Shown here in pieces: positions 10,175 through 19,546 of a stretch of DNA of 64,000 nt (positions are counted from its first letter, which is position 1; each line of letters opens with the position of its first letter). The DNA is taken from contig JAJTWR010000113.1 of the NCBI GenBank assembly GCA_021613335.1, forward strand, positions 700,001-764,000. The letters run 5' to 3'. The translations under genes were made by a program, and so were the position numbers. Under the pieces are notes generated by a model that ran no database searches, was not told where the DNA came from, and worked only from the letters and a program-made list of their open reading frames with translations. This DNA is from Whitmania pigra (lineage: Eukaryota; Annelida; Clitellata; Hirudinida; Haemopidae).

Positions 10175-13100
10175 TGCCATAAACATTATCCAATGGAACT
10201 GCCAGGGAATCAGTTCTAAATACGGTGAATTCGCTTCCTTTTTGAATTCATTAAAAACTTTACCCGATATTATCTTGCTTCAAGAGACTTTTCTTAAAAG
10301 CAAGAATATTTTTAAACTTAAGGGCTACCAAGTCGAAAGATTCGATCGTCCTGATGATGTCTTGCATGGCGGCATCCTTACTTGTGTAAGGGAAGGTTTG
10401 TCATATAGTACAGCTGTGGTATGTGAGGATCCTCAATGCCAATCTACCACGATCTTAATGAAATCAAGGCAGCTCAAGATTGTCAATTTTTATGCACCTC
10501 CTGGGAAAATGTTTTCTAGAGATGCATTGGAAACTGTTTTGAGTCACCAAGATGCTATTGTATGCGGAGATTTAAATGCCCATTCTCCCATTTTTGGAGC
10601 TAGTCGCTCCGATGCGAGAGGTAGGATTGTGGAAGATTTGGCACTAAACTTGAACTTGGTCATTTTAAATTCAGGTGCGGTTACACACATAGCCCACAAC
10701 GGTAATCCATCACCCATTGATGTTTCATTGGCCTCTCCGCATTGGGCGGCCAAGACTACTTGGAAGGTCCTCCACTCAAGCCTTGGCAGCGATCATCTCA
10801 TCATTCAGATGACGATCAATGACAAGGCTTTATTCGAGGACTTGAGACCATCGACAATCAACTTGAGGTCACTCAACTGGAACTCTTTTCAGGTTAAGTG
10901 TTCCTCTCTCATTCACCAGGAGCTACCATCTAATGACCTGGAGGAAAACACGAAATTTGTCTCTGACTCCATCGCAAGTGCAGCCTTAGACAGCTCTTCT
11001 TTTTACAAGGGAAGACGTAAGAGGCCTCTCGTTCCGTACTGGAACAATGACTGCAAGGAGGCCGTCATAGTCAGAAATAAAAAGAGAGCTGTTTTTCGGC
11101 GACTTCGTTCGGAGGCGAGTCTAGAGGAATACAAGAGGGCTAAGGGTCAAGCTCAGTGGACCATTAAGAATGCGAAAAGAGAATACTGGCAAATGCATTG
11201 CTCTGGTTTTAATGGTTCAACGGGTGTTGCTGCTCTTTGGAGATCCATTAAGGGGATGAATGGCAATCGCACAGATCCACGAATCCCTCCAATTGCCTCT
11301 CTCTCTGGCGGTCCACTTGGAAACTCAGAGAAAGCAGGCATGCTCGCCCGAACCTTTGCACAAGCTAGCAGTAATGCGAACCTTTACCCACTCTTCGCAC
11401 ATGTCAAAACTACGTTCATGCTGTCTCCGGAACTTTTTGTGCCAGAGGACTCTCCCATGTCTGATCCCATAAGTATCTCTGAAGTCTTTGATGCACTACG
11501 GAACTGCGGGAACACTTCCCCAGGTCCTGACGGCATCCATTATGAGATGATTAGAAGGCTCCCAAGCACCAGTCTCAAAGGGATCGTGGCCCTCTTCAAC
11601 CAATCCTGGTTATCAGGAACGGTTCCCTCATTATGGAAGAGAGCTACGGTCGTCCCAATCCCTAAGAAAGGGAAGCCTCCTGCTCTTCCTTCTTCCTATC
11701 GGCCTATCTCTTTGACCTCCACTCTCTGCAAACTCCTGGAGAGGGTGATTGCTACGAGACTCCGGTGGTTCCTAGAGAGCAGAGACCTGTTGAATCATTA
11801 TCAAGCGGGTTTTAGAAGAGCTCGTGGCTGTGTGGATCACATAGTCAGACTGACAAGGGACATTGCTGCATCTTCGACCAAGAAAAGGAAGACTCTAGGA
11901 GTTTTTCTTGATATGGAAAAAGCATTTGATATGGTTTGGAGAGAGGAGATCATTGATCAACTTTCAAGGATGGGAGTTAAGGGGAGACCCTTAATGTGGA
12001 TTCATAATTTCCTCCAGGATAGAAGTATCCAAGTGAAGGTTGGATCGTCTCTCTCCGAACCGGTTGTCTTAGAAAATGGTACCCCACAGGGCAGTATCCT
12101 TAGTCCACTTCTTTTCATCATCATGATGAATTCGATGCCAGAACCTTTGAATGGAGTCGAGCTGTCTATGTATGCTGATGACATTGCTCTCTGGACGGTC
12201 GGGACGTCCGTAGAAGTAATGACAGCGAAAATGCAGAAACAGCTTGACATTATGGCTAAGTTTCTTACTGATAATGGTTTTAAGATATCTGCAGCTAAAT
12301 CACAAGCAGTTCTTTTTTCAGAATTCCCGAACCGGACGATGAATGAAAGTATCAGATTAAAGATTGGAGTGGAGGTGATTCCTCTGTCTAAAACAGCCAC
12401 CTTTTTAGGAATCGTCTTGGACGAAAGACTAAACTGGTCGGCACATGCAGAGTTCGTCAAGACTCGGTGCTTCAAGCGACTCAACGCTATGAAAGCCATT
12501 TCAGGCAGTTCTTGGGGGGCGAACAAGACCTCGCTCCTCACTGTTTACAGAGCCACCATTCGCTCTGTTTTAGATTTTGGTTGTGAAGTAATTGACCTGG
12601 GGTGCAAGCAGATCAGAGCCATCTACGACAGTATTCAGTATCAGGCGCTGAGGATCTGTTGCGGTGCCATGAAGGGCACAAGTGCCTCGTCTTTGCGGGT
12701 AGAGTGCGGTGAGCTTCCTCTCGACCTCCGTCGTAAGAAGCTCATGGCGCACCACGCCCTCAGGTCTTTTGCTACAAATAACGAACTTGTTAAAGATGTA
12801 TATTTCTTTTCAGACTTTTGGTCCCAGGCTAAAGTGAGGCTCCACTGCAGAATGAGACTTCGAGGCGAAGAGCCCCCGTACAAGAAAATCGAGTCTGTCA
12901 TTCCAGCAGATCTCCTGGAAGACGTCAGGGAAGAACCTCTCAGATGCCCTCCATGGAGTCTGAGAAAACCGACTATCGATACCTCGACCCTCTCCTTCGA
13001 AACTGACAATCCTTTACGGATGTTGGTTTCAAGGGAGAAAATAGAGGATCTCCAGGGCAGCCTCCTCTGCTACACGGATGCCTCTAAGTCTGAGGACAAC

Positions 13101-13904
13101 AGGGCTGGAATTGGGATTTATATTCCAAAGAAAGACGTCAGAATCAGCATCAGGACGTCGAGTCACAGCTGCATCAGTTCCATAGAATTAGCAGCCATTG
13201 AGCGGTGCTTGCAATTTGTCAAGGAAGCTTATCGAGAGGAATTTTTTGACATTGTCGTCCTAAGCGATTCGCTTAGTGCACTAGAGGCACTAAAGGACGG
13301 CAATAATTATGATACTGATATTAAAAATTTACAAATTCTTATTTCAGATATTCAAGGAACTGGCAGAAAGGTCACTCTCATCTGGGTCCCTGCCCATGTT
13401 GGTATCCCTGGTAATGAGAAAGCTGATACCCTGGCTAAAGCAGCCACAGCAAGGGATCAGATAGATTACCGGATCCCGGCGTCTATCAAGGATGTCAAAA
13501 GGATTGTGGCTCGCAACATCCTCCAACAATGGCAGACCAGATGGGATGAAGATCCTCGAAGCCAACATTACAAGTCCATAGAGAAACAAGTGTCGACGAA
13601 GAGCAAGTTCCAATGTGTCTCAGGGAGGAAGGAGGTTCTCACCTCCAGACTCCGAGTTGGAAAGTGTGCTCTGAATCAGCACTTGTTTCTCTTCAAACGT
13701 CACACCGATGGGAAGTGTTCCACCTGCCCTCAGGAAGACGAAAATGTGCAACATTTCCTCATGGAATGTCCAGCCCAGTCTGTCCTGAGGAGAGAAATTA
13801 GAATGGCCACAAATCTATCCGATATGAGTTCTATGCTTAGCAATCCAGCAAGTGTGGACATCATTTATCGGTGGATTTCCAAGAACAGACATGACTTACT
13901 TTAA
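10167..13904 (+). CDS. LINE ORF2: endonuclease, reverse transcriptase, RNase H
   Basis: An uninterrupted 1245-residue polyprotein. The APE-type endonuclease shows NIIQWNCQG at the start, LLQETFL (about 38), GDLNAHS (about 134) and SDHL (about 209). The reverse transcriptase has PIPKKGKPPALPSSYRPISL, FLDMEKAFD, GTPQGSILSPLLF (about 641) and the catalytic YADD (about 668). RNase H has YTDAS (about 970), IELAAI, LSDSLSAL and the H-N-D block VPAHVGIPGNEKADTLAK (about 1077). A CCHC-like CSTCPQEDENVQHFLMEC follows. It copies the element RNA at a nicked target. The intact frame shows recent activity. Confidence 0.95.
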   Translation: MDNAINIIQWNCQGISSKYGEFASFLNSLKTLPDIILLQETFLKSKNIFKLKGYQVERFDRPDDVLHGGILTCVREGLSYSTAVVCEDPQCQSTTILMKSRQLKIVNFYAPPGKMFSRDALETVLSHQDAIVCGDLNAHSPIFGASRSDARGRIVEDLALNLNLVILNSGAVTHIAHNGNPSPIDVSLASPHWAAKTTWKVLHSSLGSDHLIIQMTINDKALFEDLRPSTINLRSLNWNSFQVKCSSLIHQELPSNDLEENTKFVSDSIASAALDSSSFYKGRRKRPLVPYWNNDCKEAVIVRNKKRAVFRRLRSEASLEEYKRAKGQAQWTIKNAKREYWQMHCSGFNGSTGVAALWRSIKGMNGNRTDPRIPPIASLSGGPLGNSEKAGMLARTFAQASSNANLYPLFAHVKTTFMLSPELFVPEDSPMSDPISISEVFDALRNCGNTSPGPDGIHYEMIRRLPSTSLKGIVALFNQSWLSGTVPSLWKRATVVPIPKKGKPPALPSSYRPISLTSTLCKLLERVIATRLRWFLESRDLLNHYQAGFRRARGCVDHIVRLTRDIAASSTKKRKTLGVFLDMEKAFDMVWREEIIDQLSRMGVKGRPLMWIHNFLQDRSIQVKVGSSLSEPVVLENGTPQGSILSPLLFIIMMNSMPEPLNGVELSMYADDIALWTVGTSVEVMTAKMQKQLDIMAKFLTDNGFKISAAKSQAVLFSEFPNRTMNESIRLKIGVEVIPLSKTATFLGIVLDERLNWSAHAEFVKTRCFKRLNAMKAISGSSWGANKTSLLTVYRATIRSVLDFGCEVIDLGCKQIRAIYDSIQYQALRICCGAMKGTSASSLRVECGELPLDLRRKKLMAHHALRSFATNNELVKDVYFFSDFWSQAKVRLHCRMRLRGEEPPYKKIESVIPADLLEDVREEPLRCPPWSLRKPTIDTSTLSFETDNPLRMLVSREKIEDLQGSLLCYTDASKSEDNRAGIGIYIPKKDVRISIRTSSHSCISSIELAAIERCLQFVKEAYREEFFDIVVLSDSLSALEALKDGNNYDTDIKNLQILISDIQGTGRKVTLIWVPAHVGIPGNEKADTLAKAATARDQIDYRIPASIKDVKRIVARNILQQWQTRWDEDPRSQHYKSIEKQVSTKSKFQCVSGRKEVLTSRLRVGKCALNQHLFLFKRHTDGKCSTCPQEDENVQHFLMECPAQSVLRREIRMATNLSDMSSMLSNPASVDIIYRWISKNRHDLL

Positions 13905-14004
13905 GCCATTTACAATTTTACTTTCTTTCATTATTCTAACACGTTTCATTATTTTTTCATTATTCTAACACGTTTCATTATTTTTAATTACTAACACTAA
14001 CTAA

Positions 14005-14057
14005 AGTCCAAATCATCTCAGTTATGCAACGGACTATAATCAAATAAATAAATAAAT
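14005..14057 (+). promoter_or_regulatory. LINE family A 3' hairpin and tail
   Basis: AGTCC (14005-14009) can pair with GGACT (14031-14035) around a loop containing AATCATCT, followed by ATAATCAAAT and AAAT repeats. By analogy with other LINEs it is the likely recognition element for its own reverse transcriptase. The same module recurs many times at 17640-17764 and 22929-23780. Confidence 0.7.
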
Positions 14058-14332
14058 AAAGACAGAAGAGCTTTTTAGTCGTGAAAGCTCGGAGAGTGTG
14101 TGGGTGTGAGAGAGAGTGTGAGTCGAGAGTGGCAGACGAGTTTTGGATAGATTTGAGATAGACTGTTTTTATCGAATTTTGTAATTAATTGTTGTGGGCT
14201 TCCGATTGCTTGTACATTTTGATTGATTTTTAATATATTTCTTCCATTATATCTGAATCTTGTGTTGTCATTTCGATAAGAATCGGCTCGTGTAGACATA
14301 TCCCGAATATACAGGAGAAAGAACCTTTACAT

Positions 14333-14350
14333 TGGCGCAGTCGACAGGAT
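14333..14350 (+). promoter_or_regulatory. Primer binding site, serine-tRNA type
   Basis: TGGCGCAGTCGACAGGAT lies one base after the LTR end. It matches the complement of the 3' end of an animal tRNA-Ser recalled from memory at about 16 of 18 positions; Mag-like gypsy elements use such a primer. Confidence 0.6.
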
Positions 14351-14712
14351 CGGGAATTTCTGTCCAGGGAGCTGATTCAAGATCGAAAGTCAAGATTCGC
14401 GAGAAGACGCGGGGGAAGCAGCGGAGTCAATCGGTCGTCTGCCAGTTCAGGAAGAAGACAACAAGGGAAACCAGGTCAACCATCGGTGAGAGTTTTTGTT
14501 GCATTGATTGCCCTGCGTTAGATTTCGATAAATAAGTATGACGGAAGCGTTGGAAGCTTCTGAGGTTTATGACGAAAGTTTTGAATGTGAAGCTAGAGTC
14601 CAAAGCCGGATGTCGGGGGTAATGGTCGAAAAGATTCGTGGGACGGGATCGCGAGGAGGACTGAATTGTTAGTTGGGGCGTTGGACGAGCGTTTGTTAGA
14701 GGATAGAGAGAT

Positions 14713-14925
14713 TTGAAAATTCAAGAGGAGAGAGAGATGCTTAGAATGAAGATGGAGTTTGAGCATGAAAAACGGAGGTTGGAGCAGGAGCGGGAGTTGG
14801 CGATTATGAGGATGAAGTTGGAGGATGAGCGTATGAGAGACGAGAGAGCCGATAGACTCAGAGAGCGGGAGTTGAGTTTGACAAGAAATAGCGTAGATTT
14901 GATGAATTCGACTTTGACTGTTTGA
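14713..14925 (+). pseudogene. Gypsy leader ORF, charged coiled coil
   Basis: Seventy residues made almost entirely of E, R, K, L and M in heptads (for example MRMKLEDERMRDERADRLRE). It precedes gag in a different frame and is probably the N-terminal coiled-coil region of the gag polyprotein, separated by a stop near 14925. Confidence 0.5.
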
Positions 14926-14955
14926 ACAAATCGTTTTAAGGATGCGCTTAAGGAA

Positions 14956-15870
14956 TTGGTGGGCGAGTTTCCTAACGACCCAGCCGCCATCCCAGGTTAT
15001 TTCGAGTATCTCGAAAATCAGTTTCTGTCATATGAGGTTGATGAGGACGTAAAGCCCAAAATTTTGCAGGCGAATCTTAACGCTAAGGCACGTTCTTTGA
15101 TGGGGCGCATGATGTTTAAACAATTGAATGATTATTCATTGTTGAAAGAAGCTTTGCTTCGAGAATTTCGAATCAGTCCCATCCTTTTGAGAGATCGTTT
15201 TCTTTCGTTGAAGAAGAAACACGACGATACGTACTCTTTGTTAGCATCCGAATTACATGTTGCGTTGACTTATTATATAAAGAGTCGAGGTATCGATAAG
15301 GATTTCGATCAACTCGTTAGTCTTTTAGTCGCCGATCGGTTAAAGGAGCTGATGCCTCCTAATTGCGTCGATTTCGTACTAGCGCAGGAGAGAACAAGTT
15401 GGTTAGACCACGAGGAACTCTCCCGAGTAGTCGATAATTTTATGGCGTCACATGACAATGATTGTCAACCGATTAGATATACGAGTCAGAAGTTACTAAA
15501 TACGCGAGATAGATTGTTCGATAATAAGAATAGTCCTCCGATACTCATCGTAAATTATAAAGATAGGGATACCCGTTTGGGTTTATGTTTTCGTTGCCAC
15601 GAAAAAGGTCATTCCATTAAGCATTGTAGGACACAAAAATCCTTCGAACCTCCCGTCGATTCATCTCGCATAGGTTGCTGTTCTGCTGACCGAAATAACG
15701 TCGTACCGATTGATACTGACGCGATCGTTCCCAAGGTATCTGACACTGTATACGTAGAAGCAGAACAATTTTATTCGAGGTCGTATCGAGAAATCTTCAT
15801 AGATCAATTGCCACCTCTTTCGGCGTTGATTGACGGAGGAGCGGAATTGTGTTGTATTAGGGAAGATTAA
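14956..15870 (+). pseudogene. Gypsy gag with zinc knuckle and protease start
   Basis: A 304-residue reading. The first 200 residues are a helical gag core (FEYLENQFLSYEVDEDVKPK, LLREFRISP, then DRFLSLKKKHDDTYS), like the gag of Mag/gypsy elements. A single CCHC knuckle CFRCHEKGHSIKHC follows, then PPLSALIDGGAELCCI, the start of an aspartic protease (D-[ST]-G-A, here DGGA, an unusual active-site triad). The frame then breaks; readings at 15830-16027 and 16061-16459 continue in other frames. Confidence 0.75.
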
Positions 15871-16455
15871 GCCTTTAAATCTTATCCCTAGTAAAACGAT
15901 AGAGATCAAAGGTTTATTTGATGAACCGCTGAGAGTGGGGTATATGAGGTTATCAGTGAAACCTCGGAGTGACAGTGGCAGCATGAAGGTTAGCGCATGG
16001 TTCGCGGTGATACCGCAAATGACTTAGGAGGTTATAATAACCCCAATCGTAGCGGAATCATTGGATTCAATTGTGAACCGTAATGTTGTCGAGGGGGGTT
16101 TGGATACAAACTCTTTTGCGAATTCCCACGGTGCTAATGTGACTTGCGATAAGTCGAGCGCAGTTGCAAAGCCGGAGAATTTAATGTCAGTCGTGTCTGA
16201 TGACACTGAGTGTTTATTTGATACACTCTTTGATGATGGTTCGGGTCCTTTTTTAGATGATTTGTTTTCTGAGAAGGCCGACGTAGATGGGACGGATGAG
16301 TCTTATCTTAGCGGTCGTGCCGACGAACCCTATCTGCTAGTGGGTTCTAATCTTTCGGGTATCAACGATCAATTGGTATCTGCGAATTTGGAGCAGGAGG
16401 TGGGAATTGTGACCGTTGATGCGGTCCAGCTTCGCCTAACTCAGATTTACAGAGT

Positions 16456-16684
16456 TTGAAATATCTCTTTGATTCTTTTTATCAATACGATAGGTCTTCG
16501 TGCCGGAGGTTCAGACCAGTGGATATTCGAGAGTCCCGAATGCGTGTCAGATTGGAGAGGGAGCATGATGTACCTTATTCAGGGCACTTGGCCTCTAAGT
16601 CAATACGACAGCGTGTTCATAGGAGCTTTTTGCTTCCCGAGGAGAAGAATCGCATTCAGATTCTTTGCGAGTTTCGTACCGTTT
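16456..16684 (+). pseudogene. Gypsy integrase zinc-binding fragment
   Basis: The reading RLEREHDVPYSGHLASKSIR then QRVHRSFLLP matches the HHCC zinc-binding domain of gypsy integrases (H-D-x-P-x-S-G-H). The two cysteines and the catalytic core are lost where the LINE fragment begins. Confidence 0.6.
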
Positions 16685-17468
16685 GTACCAGCCCACGTTG
16701 GCATTCTAGGTAACGAAAAGGCCGACACTCTGGCGAAGCTTGCGACAACTCGAGGCCAGATAGATCGCCAAATCCCAGCATCTATCAAAGATGCCAAAAG
16801 ATTCGTCGCCCGGAAGACCGAAGAGGACTGGCAGAGAAGGTGGGATTCTTTCACTGGCACTCACCATCATGAAGTCCAAAGACAGGCAACGGCAAAGAGC
16901 GTCTTCCAATGCTTCTCCAGGAGGAAGGAGGTCCTCATCTTCAGACTCCGGCTTGGAAGATGTCATCTGAACCGCTACCTGTTCCAAATGAAGAGGCTCA
17001 ACAGCGGCAAATTCCAAACTTGTCCTCGGATGGGGGAGTCCACTAAACATTTCCTCATGGACTGTCCTAGTCAGGAACCCCTCAGACGGAACATCAGGTC
17101 GAAGCTCAAGATACAGACACTGGACTTGAGAACTATGCTTAGCAATCACGCTAGCATAGATCTCATCTTCCAGTGGGTCCAAGAAAAGAGAAGAAACCTG
17201 ATTTGATGAAGACCTCTGACTTTACATAAACTCTGTACATAATTATTTTGTGACAACGATTGACATTACTTACTTGATTTGTATATGTCATCACTTACTT
17301 AGTTTACCTATTTATGTATGTATGTATGTATTTATTTATTCATATAATTTTTTTTATGGACTGGTTGCACCTCGATGTTCGTTGTTTCCTGTTGTTCTCT
17401 TTTGTTGTTGTTCCCGTCCTAATCATCTACTTATGAAATGGACGTTAATAAATAACCAACCAACCAAA
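16685..17468 (+). mobile_element. 5'-truncated I-clade LINE (family B)
   Basis: Begins inside RNase H (VPAHVGILGNEKADTLAKLA) and reads through the CCHC-like CQTCPRMGESTKHFLMDC region (as FQTCPRMGESTKHFLMDC) to a stop at 17206. It is related to, but clearly different from, family A at 13385-13904. The 3' UTR of about 260 bp ends in a hairpin CGTCC (17415-17419) / GGACG (17440-17444) and the tail TTAATAAATAACCAACCAACC. The GGCCGATCCC that follows recurs after the next two insertions. Confidence 0.8.
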
Positions 17469-17479
17469 GGCCGATCCCA

Positions 17480-17695
17480 ATGTCCATGCTTAGCAATCCA
17501 GCAAGTATGGACATCATTTATCGGTGGATTTGCAAAAACAGAAACGGCTTACTCTAAGCCCTTTACAACTTTACTATAATTAATTAATGCATTTTATTAT
17601 TCTAATACTTTTCTTTTTTTTTTAACTTACTAACACTAATTAAAGTCCAAATCAAATCAGTTATGCAAAGGACTATAATCAAATAAATAAATAAA
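17480..17695 (+). repeat. 5'-truncated LINE family A copy
   Basis: About 215 bp matching the end of ORF2 (CAGCAAGTATGGACATCATT) through the 3' hairpin and AAAT tail. It is bracketed by GGCCGATCCCA at 17469-17479 and 17696-17706, an 11-bp target duplication. Confidence 0.85.
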
Positions 17696-17706
17696 GGCCG
17701 ATCCCA

Positions 17707-17764
17707 TTCCAAATCATCTCAGTTATGCAAAGGACTATAATCAATTAAATAAATAAATAAATAA
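17707..17764 (+). repeat. Tail-only LINE family A insertion
   Basis: Fifty-eight bases consisting of CCAAATCATCTCAG, the rest of the hairpin and the AAAT tail, lying between GGCCGATCCC copies at 17696 and 17765. Confidence 0.85.
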
Positions 17765-17774
17765 GGCCGATCCC

Positions 17775-17926
17775 TGTGCGCCCGCATGGCCTTAACGGTT
17801 AAGGCTGCGTCTCTCACGATGGCATCGCGGATTACAACCCCGCTGAAAGAGCACCGTCCTAATCATCTAGACATGCAATTAGACGTAATTGAATAAGGCT
17901 ATCAGGGCGAGAGCCCATTGTTAAAA
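17775..17926 (+). repeat. tRNA-like SINE with LINE-type 3' hairpin
   Basis: The head GTGCGCCCGCATGGCC...ACGGTTAAGGCTGCG resembles a tRNA D-arm region and GGATTACAACCCC a decayed box B. The end is CGTC (17865-17868) / GACG with loop CTAATCATCT, then TAATTGAATAAGG, clearly related to the family B LINE tail. A second copy lies inverted at 53816-53945, sharing GTGCGCCCGCATG and CTCTCACGATGGCA. The shared tail suggests mobilisation by the LINE. Confidence 0.7.
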
Positions 17927-17944
17927 ACCTATGTTATGACGCTA

Positions 17945-18560
17945 GCAGGTTCAAAAATCTTTTTAACTAATCAACAAATGTCATAGTAAATTACACAGAA
18001 ATAATCTACAAGCATTAATTTTAAAATCGCACTGTCCAGATTTTTAATTCATGGTCAAAAATCTTTTTAGTTGCTAAGCCAATGTCAAAATAAATTGCAC
18101 CAAAATAATTATCAAACCTTCCTCTTAAAATCGCACTGGCCAGATTTTTAATTTTGTTTCGTAATTCGTTGTAAACTTGCATAATTTAACCTCAACTTTT
18201 CCGACAACTTCATGGTCAAAAATCTTTTTAGTTGCTTAACCAATGTCAAAATAAATTACACCAAAATAATCATCAAACATTTCTTTTAAAATCGCCCTGG
18301 CCAGCTTTTTAATTTTGTTCCGAAATTCGTTGTAAACTTGCTTTAAGTATAGACAACTTTTCCGAAAAGCATCAAAATGCACAACTTCATGATCAAAAAT
18401 CTTTTTAGTTGCTCAGCCAATGTCAAAATAAATTACACCAAAATAATCATCAAACATTCCTCTTAAAATCGCATTGGCCAGATTTTTAATTTTGTTCCGA
18501 AGTTCGTTGTAAACTTGCATTAATTATCGACAACTTTTCCACTAGTTTTTTTAATCAAAT
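17945..18560. repeat. Tandem repeat, monomer about 160-180 bp
   Basis: Three good copies start CATGGTCAAAAATC or CATGATCAAAAATC at 18050, 18211 and 18388, and a diverged partial copy begins near 17947. Shared blocks are TTTTTAGTTGCT, CAATGTCAAAATAAATT, AAAATCGC.CTGGCCAG and GTTGTAAACTTGC. No ORF. Confidence 0.8.
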
Positions 18561-18910
18561 CGAAGTGACACGATTTGTTGTAAGCTTTAAATCATTATTC
18601 AAGCTAAGACGCTAATTTGTAAATATATTGTAGCTTAGATATAGATTTTGAATCCTTTTTCAGCTTTAAATTTGCTGCAGTTTTATTGAAAAGAGCATCT
18701 TTTGTATCCGATTCTGCCATCAAGTTGAGTTACTCTACATAGCAACCTGCAGGCTCTTTATTCTCATCGGTGAAGATCAATAAATAATTAAATTTAGATA
18801 ATATGTAGATAATATGTTGATACTTTGTAAACGATAAACCCGTCTATGTTTTTTGTAAAATAAAGTTTTTCATATATTATCGAACTGGAACATAATACAA
18901 ACAAACAAAT
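18561..18910. other. No recognisable gene
   Basis: AT-rich single-copy-looking sequence ending in ACAAACAAACAAAT, which may be the tail of a further decayed retroelement. Confidence 0.4.
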
Positions 18911-19545
18911 GAGGTCTGGTCGCCCTCAACGCAGGCGTCATCTTTCGGATAATATCCCTCGAGACCATTGTTCATTGACCACACCTGACATACGTCTTAC
19001 AGAGGGGGGTTTCACCCTTCCAGGACCAGTAGTCTAGTTCAAATCTTTACAGGTTCCGGTTCACACCCAGACTGTTCAGGGGGCGTCTTACAGGAGGGAG
19101 TTTCACCCTCCCTGGGAAAATTGTGACCAGTTCCTGTGTCTCGTGTCATGGGACCGCATCCGGTGCGGTAAGTGTACTGGCCATTACAACCAGAGATACG
19201 TAACCTTTATACGACCGAAGTTACAGTCGTATTACCCAATAAGGTATCGTACACGCGCTCCCATCTTCCGACGAGAAAGGTCCCACCTGCCCAAAAAACT
19301 TCCGTAAAATGAGCGCTTAGTGGTTACAAGGTATGGCTAAATACCCCAACCTCAATTGGCCAAATGGTCCACGGCTGTTGATTCGCCGGTATAGCACGTA
19401 GTAACGTGCACCGCTTATTTCGCAGCTAACCTCTGCATGAAGGTCGTTTCCCCTATCCGCCACCTGGGGACGCGCGGCGTAGCTGTTGGCCCAGCTCCTG
19501 AGATTCATGCGAGAACCTCAAGAGAGTCATAGTTACTCCCGCCGT
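18911..19545 (-). mobile_element. R2-like element fragment joined to 28S rRNA target
   Basis: On the minus strand the first 30 bases (19545-19516) read ACGGCGGGAGTAACTATGAC and then TCTCTTGAGG. This is the conserved 28S sequence immediately upstream of the R2 insertion site, with one change (TTAAGG to TTGAGG). The GC-rich sequence that follows for about 600 bp is not 28S and so resembles an R2 5' region, including the hairpin GAGGTTC/GAATCTC at the junction. Two related modules, CGTCTTACAG...GGGT(/A)GTTTCACCC, lie 91 bp apart near 18993 and 19084. No R2 ORF is present. It may be a short non-autonomous R2 derivative. Confidence 0.6.
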
Positions 19546-19546
19546 C

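Larger units (their letters stand above)
8706..14057 (+). mobile_element. Near full-length I-clade LINE (family A)
   Basis: A non-LTR retrotransposon of about 5.35 kb with two ORFs and an AAAT-repeat tail. It is bracketed by AAAGACAGAATAGCT (8691-8705) and AAAGACAGAAGAGCT (14058-14072), 14 of 15 identical, read as the target site duplication. The 5' region is GC-richer. An RNase H domain in ORF2 places it in the I group. ORF2 is intact but ORF1 has a frame break, so it is young but probably not autonomous as it stands. Confidence 0.85.
14073..16684 (+). mobile_element. Degraded gypsy/Mag-like LTR retrotransposon
   Basis: An LTR end (CCTTTACA at about 14331) is followed by a priming site, a leader, gag, zinc knuckle, protease start, and then directly by an integrase zinc-binding piece. 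Reverse transcriptase and RNase H are missing, so there is a large internal deletion. Several frames are broken. The left LTR is interrupted by the LINE at 8706-14057. The right part is cut by a truncated LINE from about 16685. Confidence 0.75.

Noticed and set aside
18911..19545. A functional rRNA gene
   Set aside because: Only 30 bp match 28S; the rest is unrelated.
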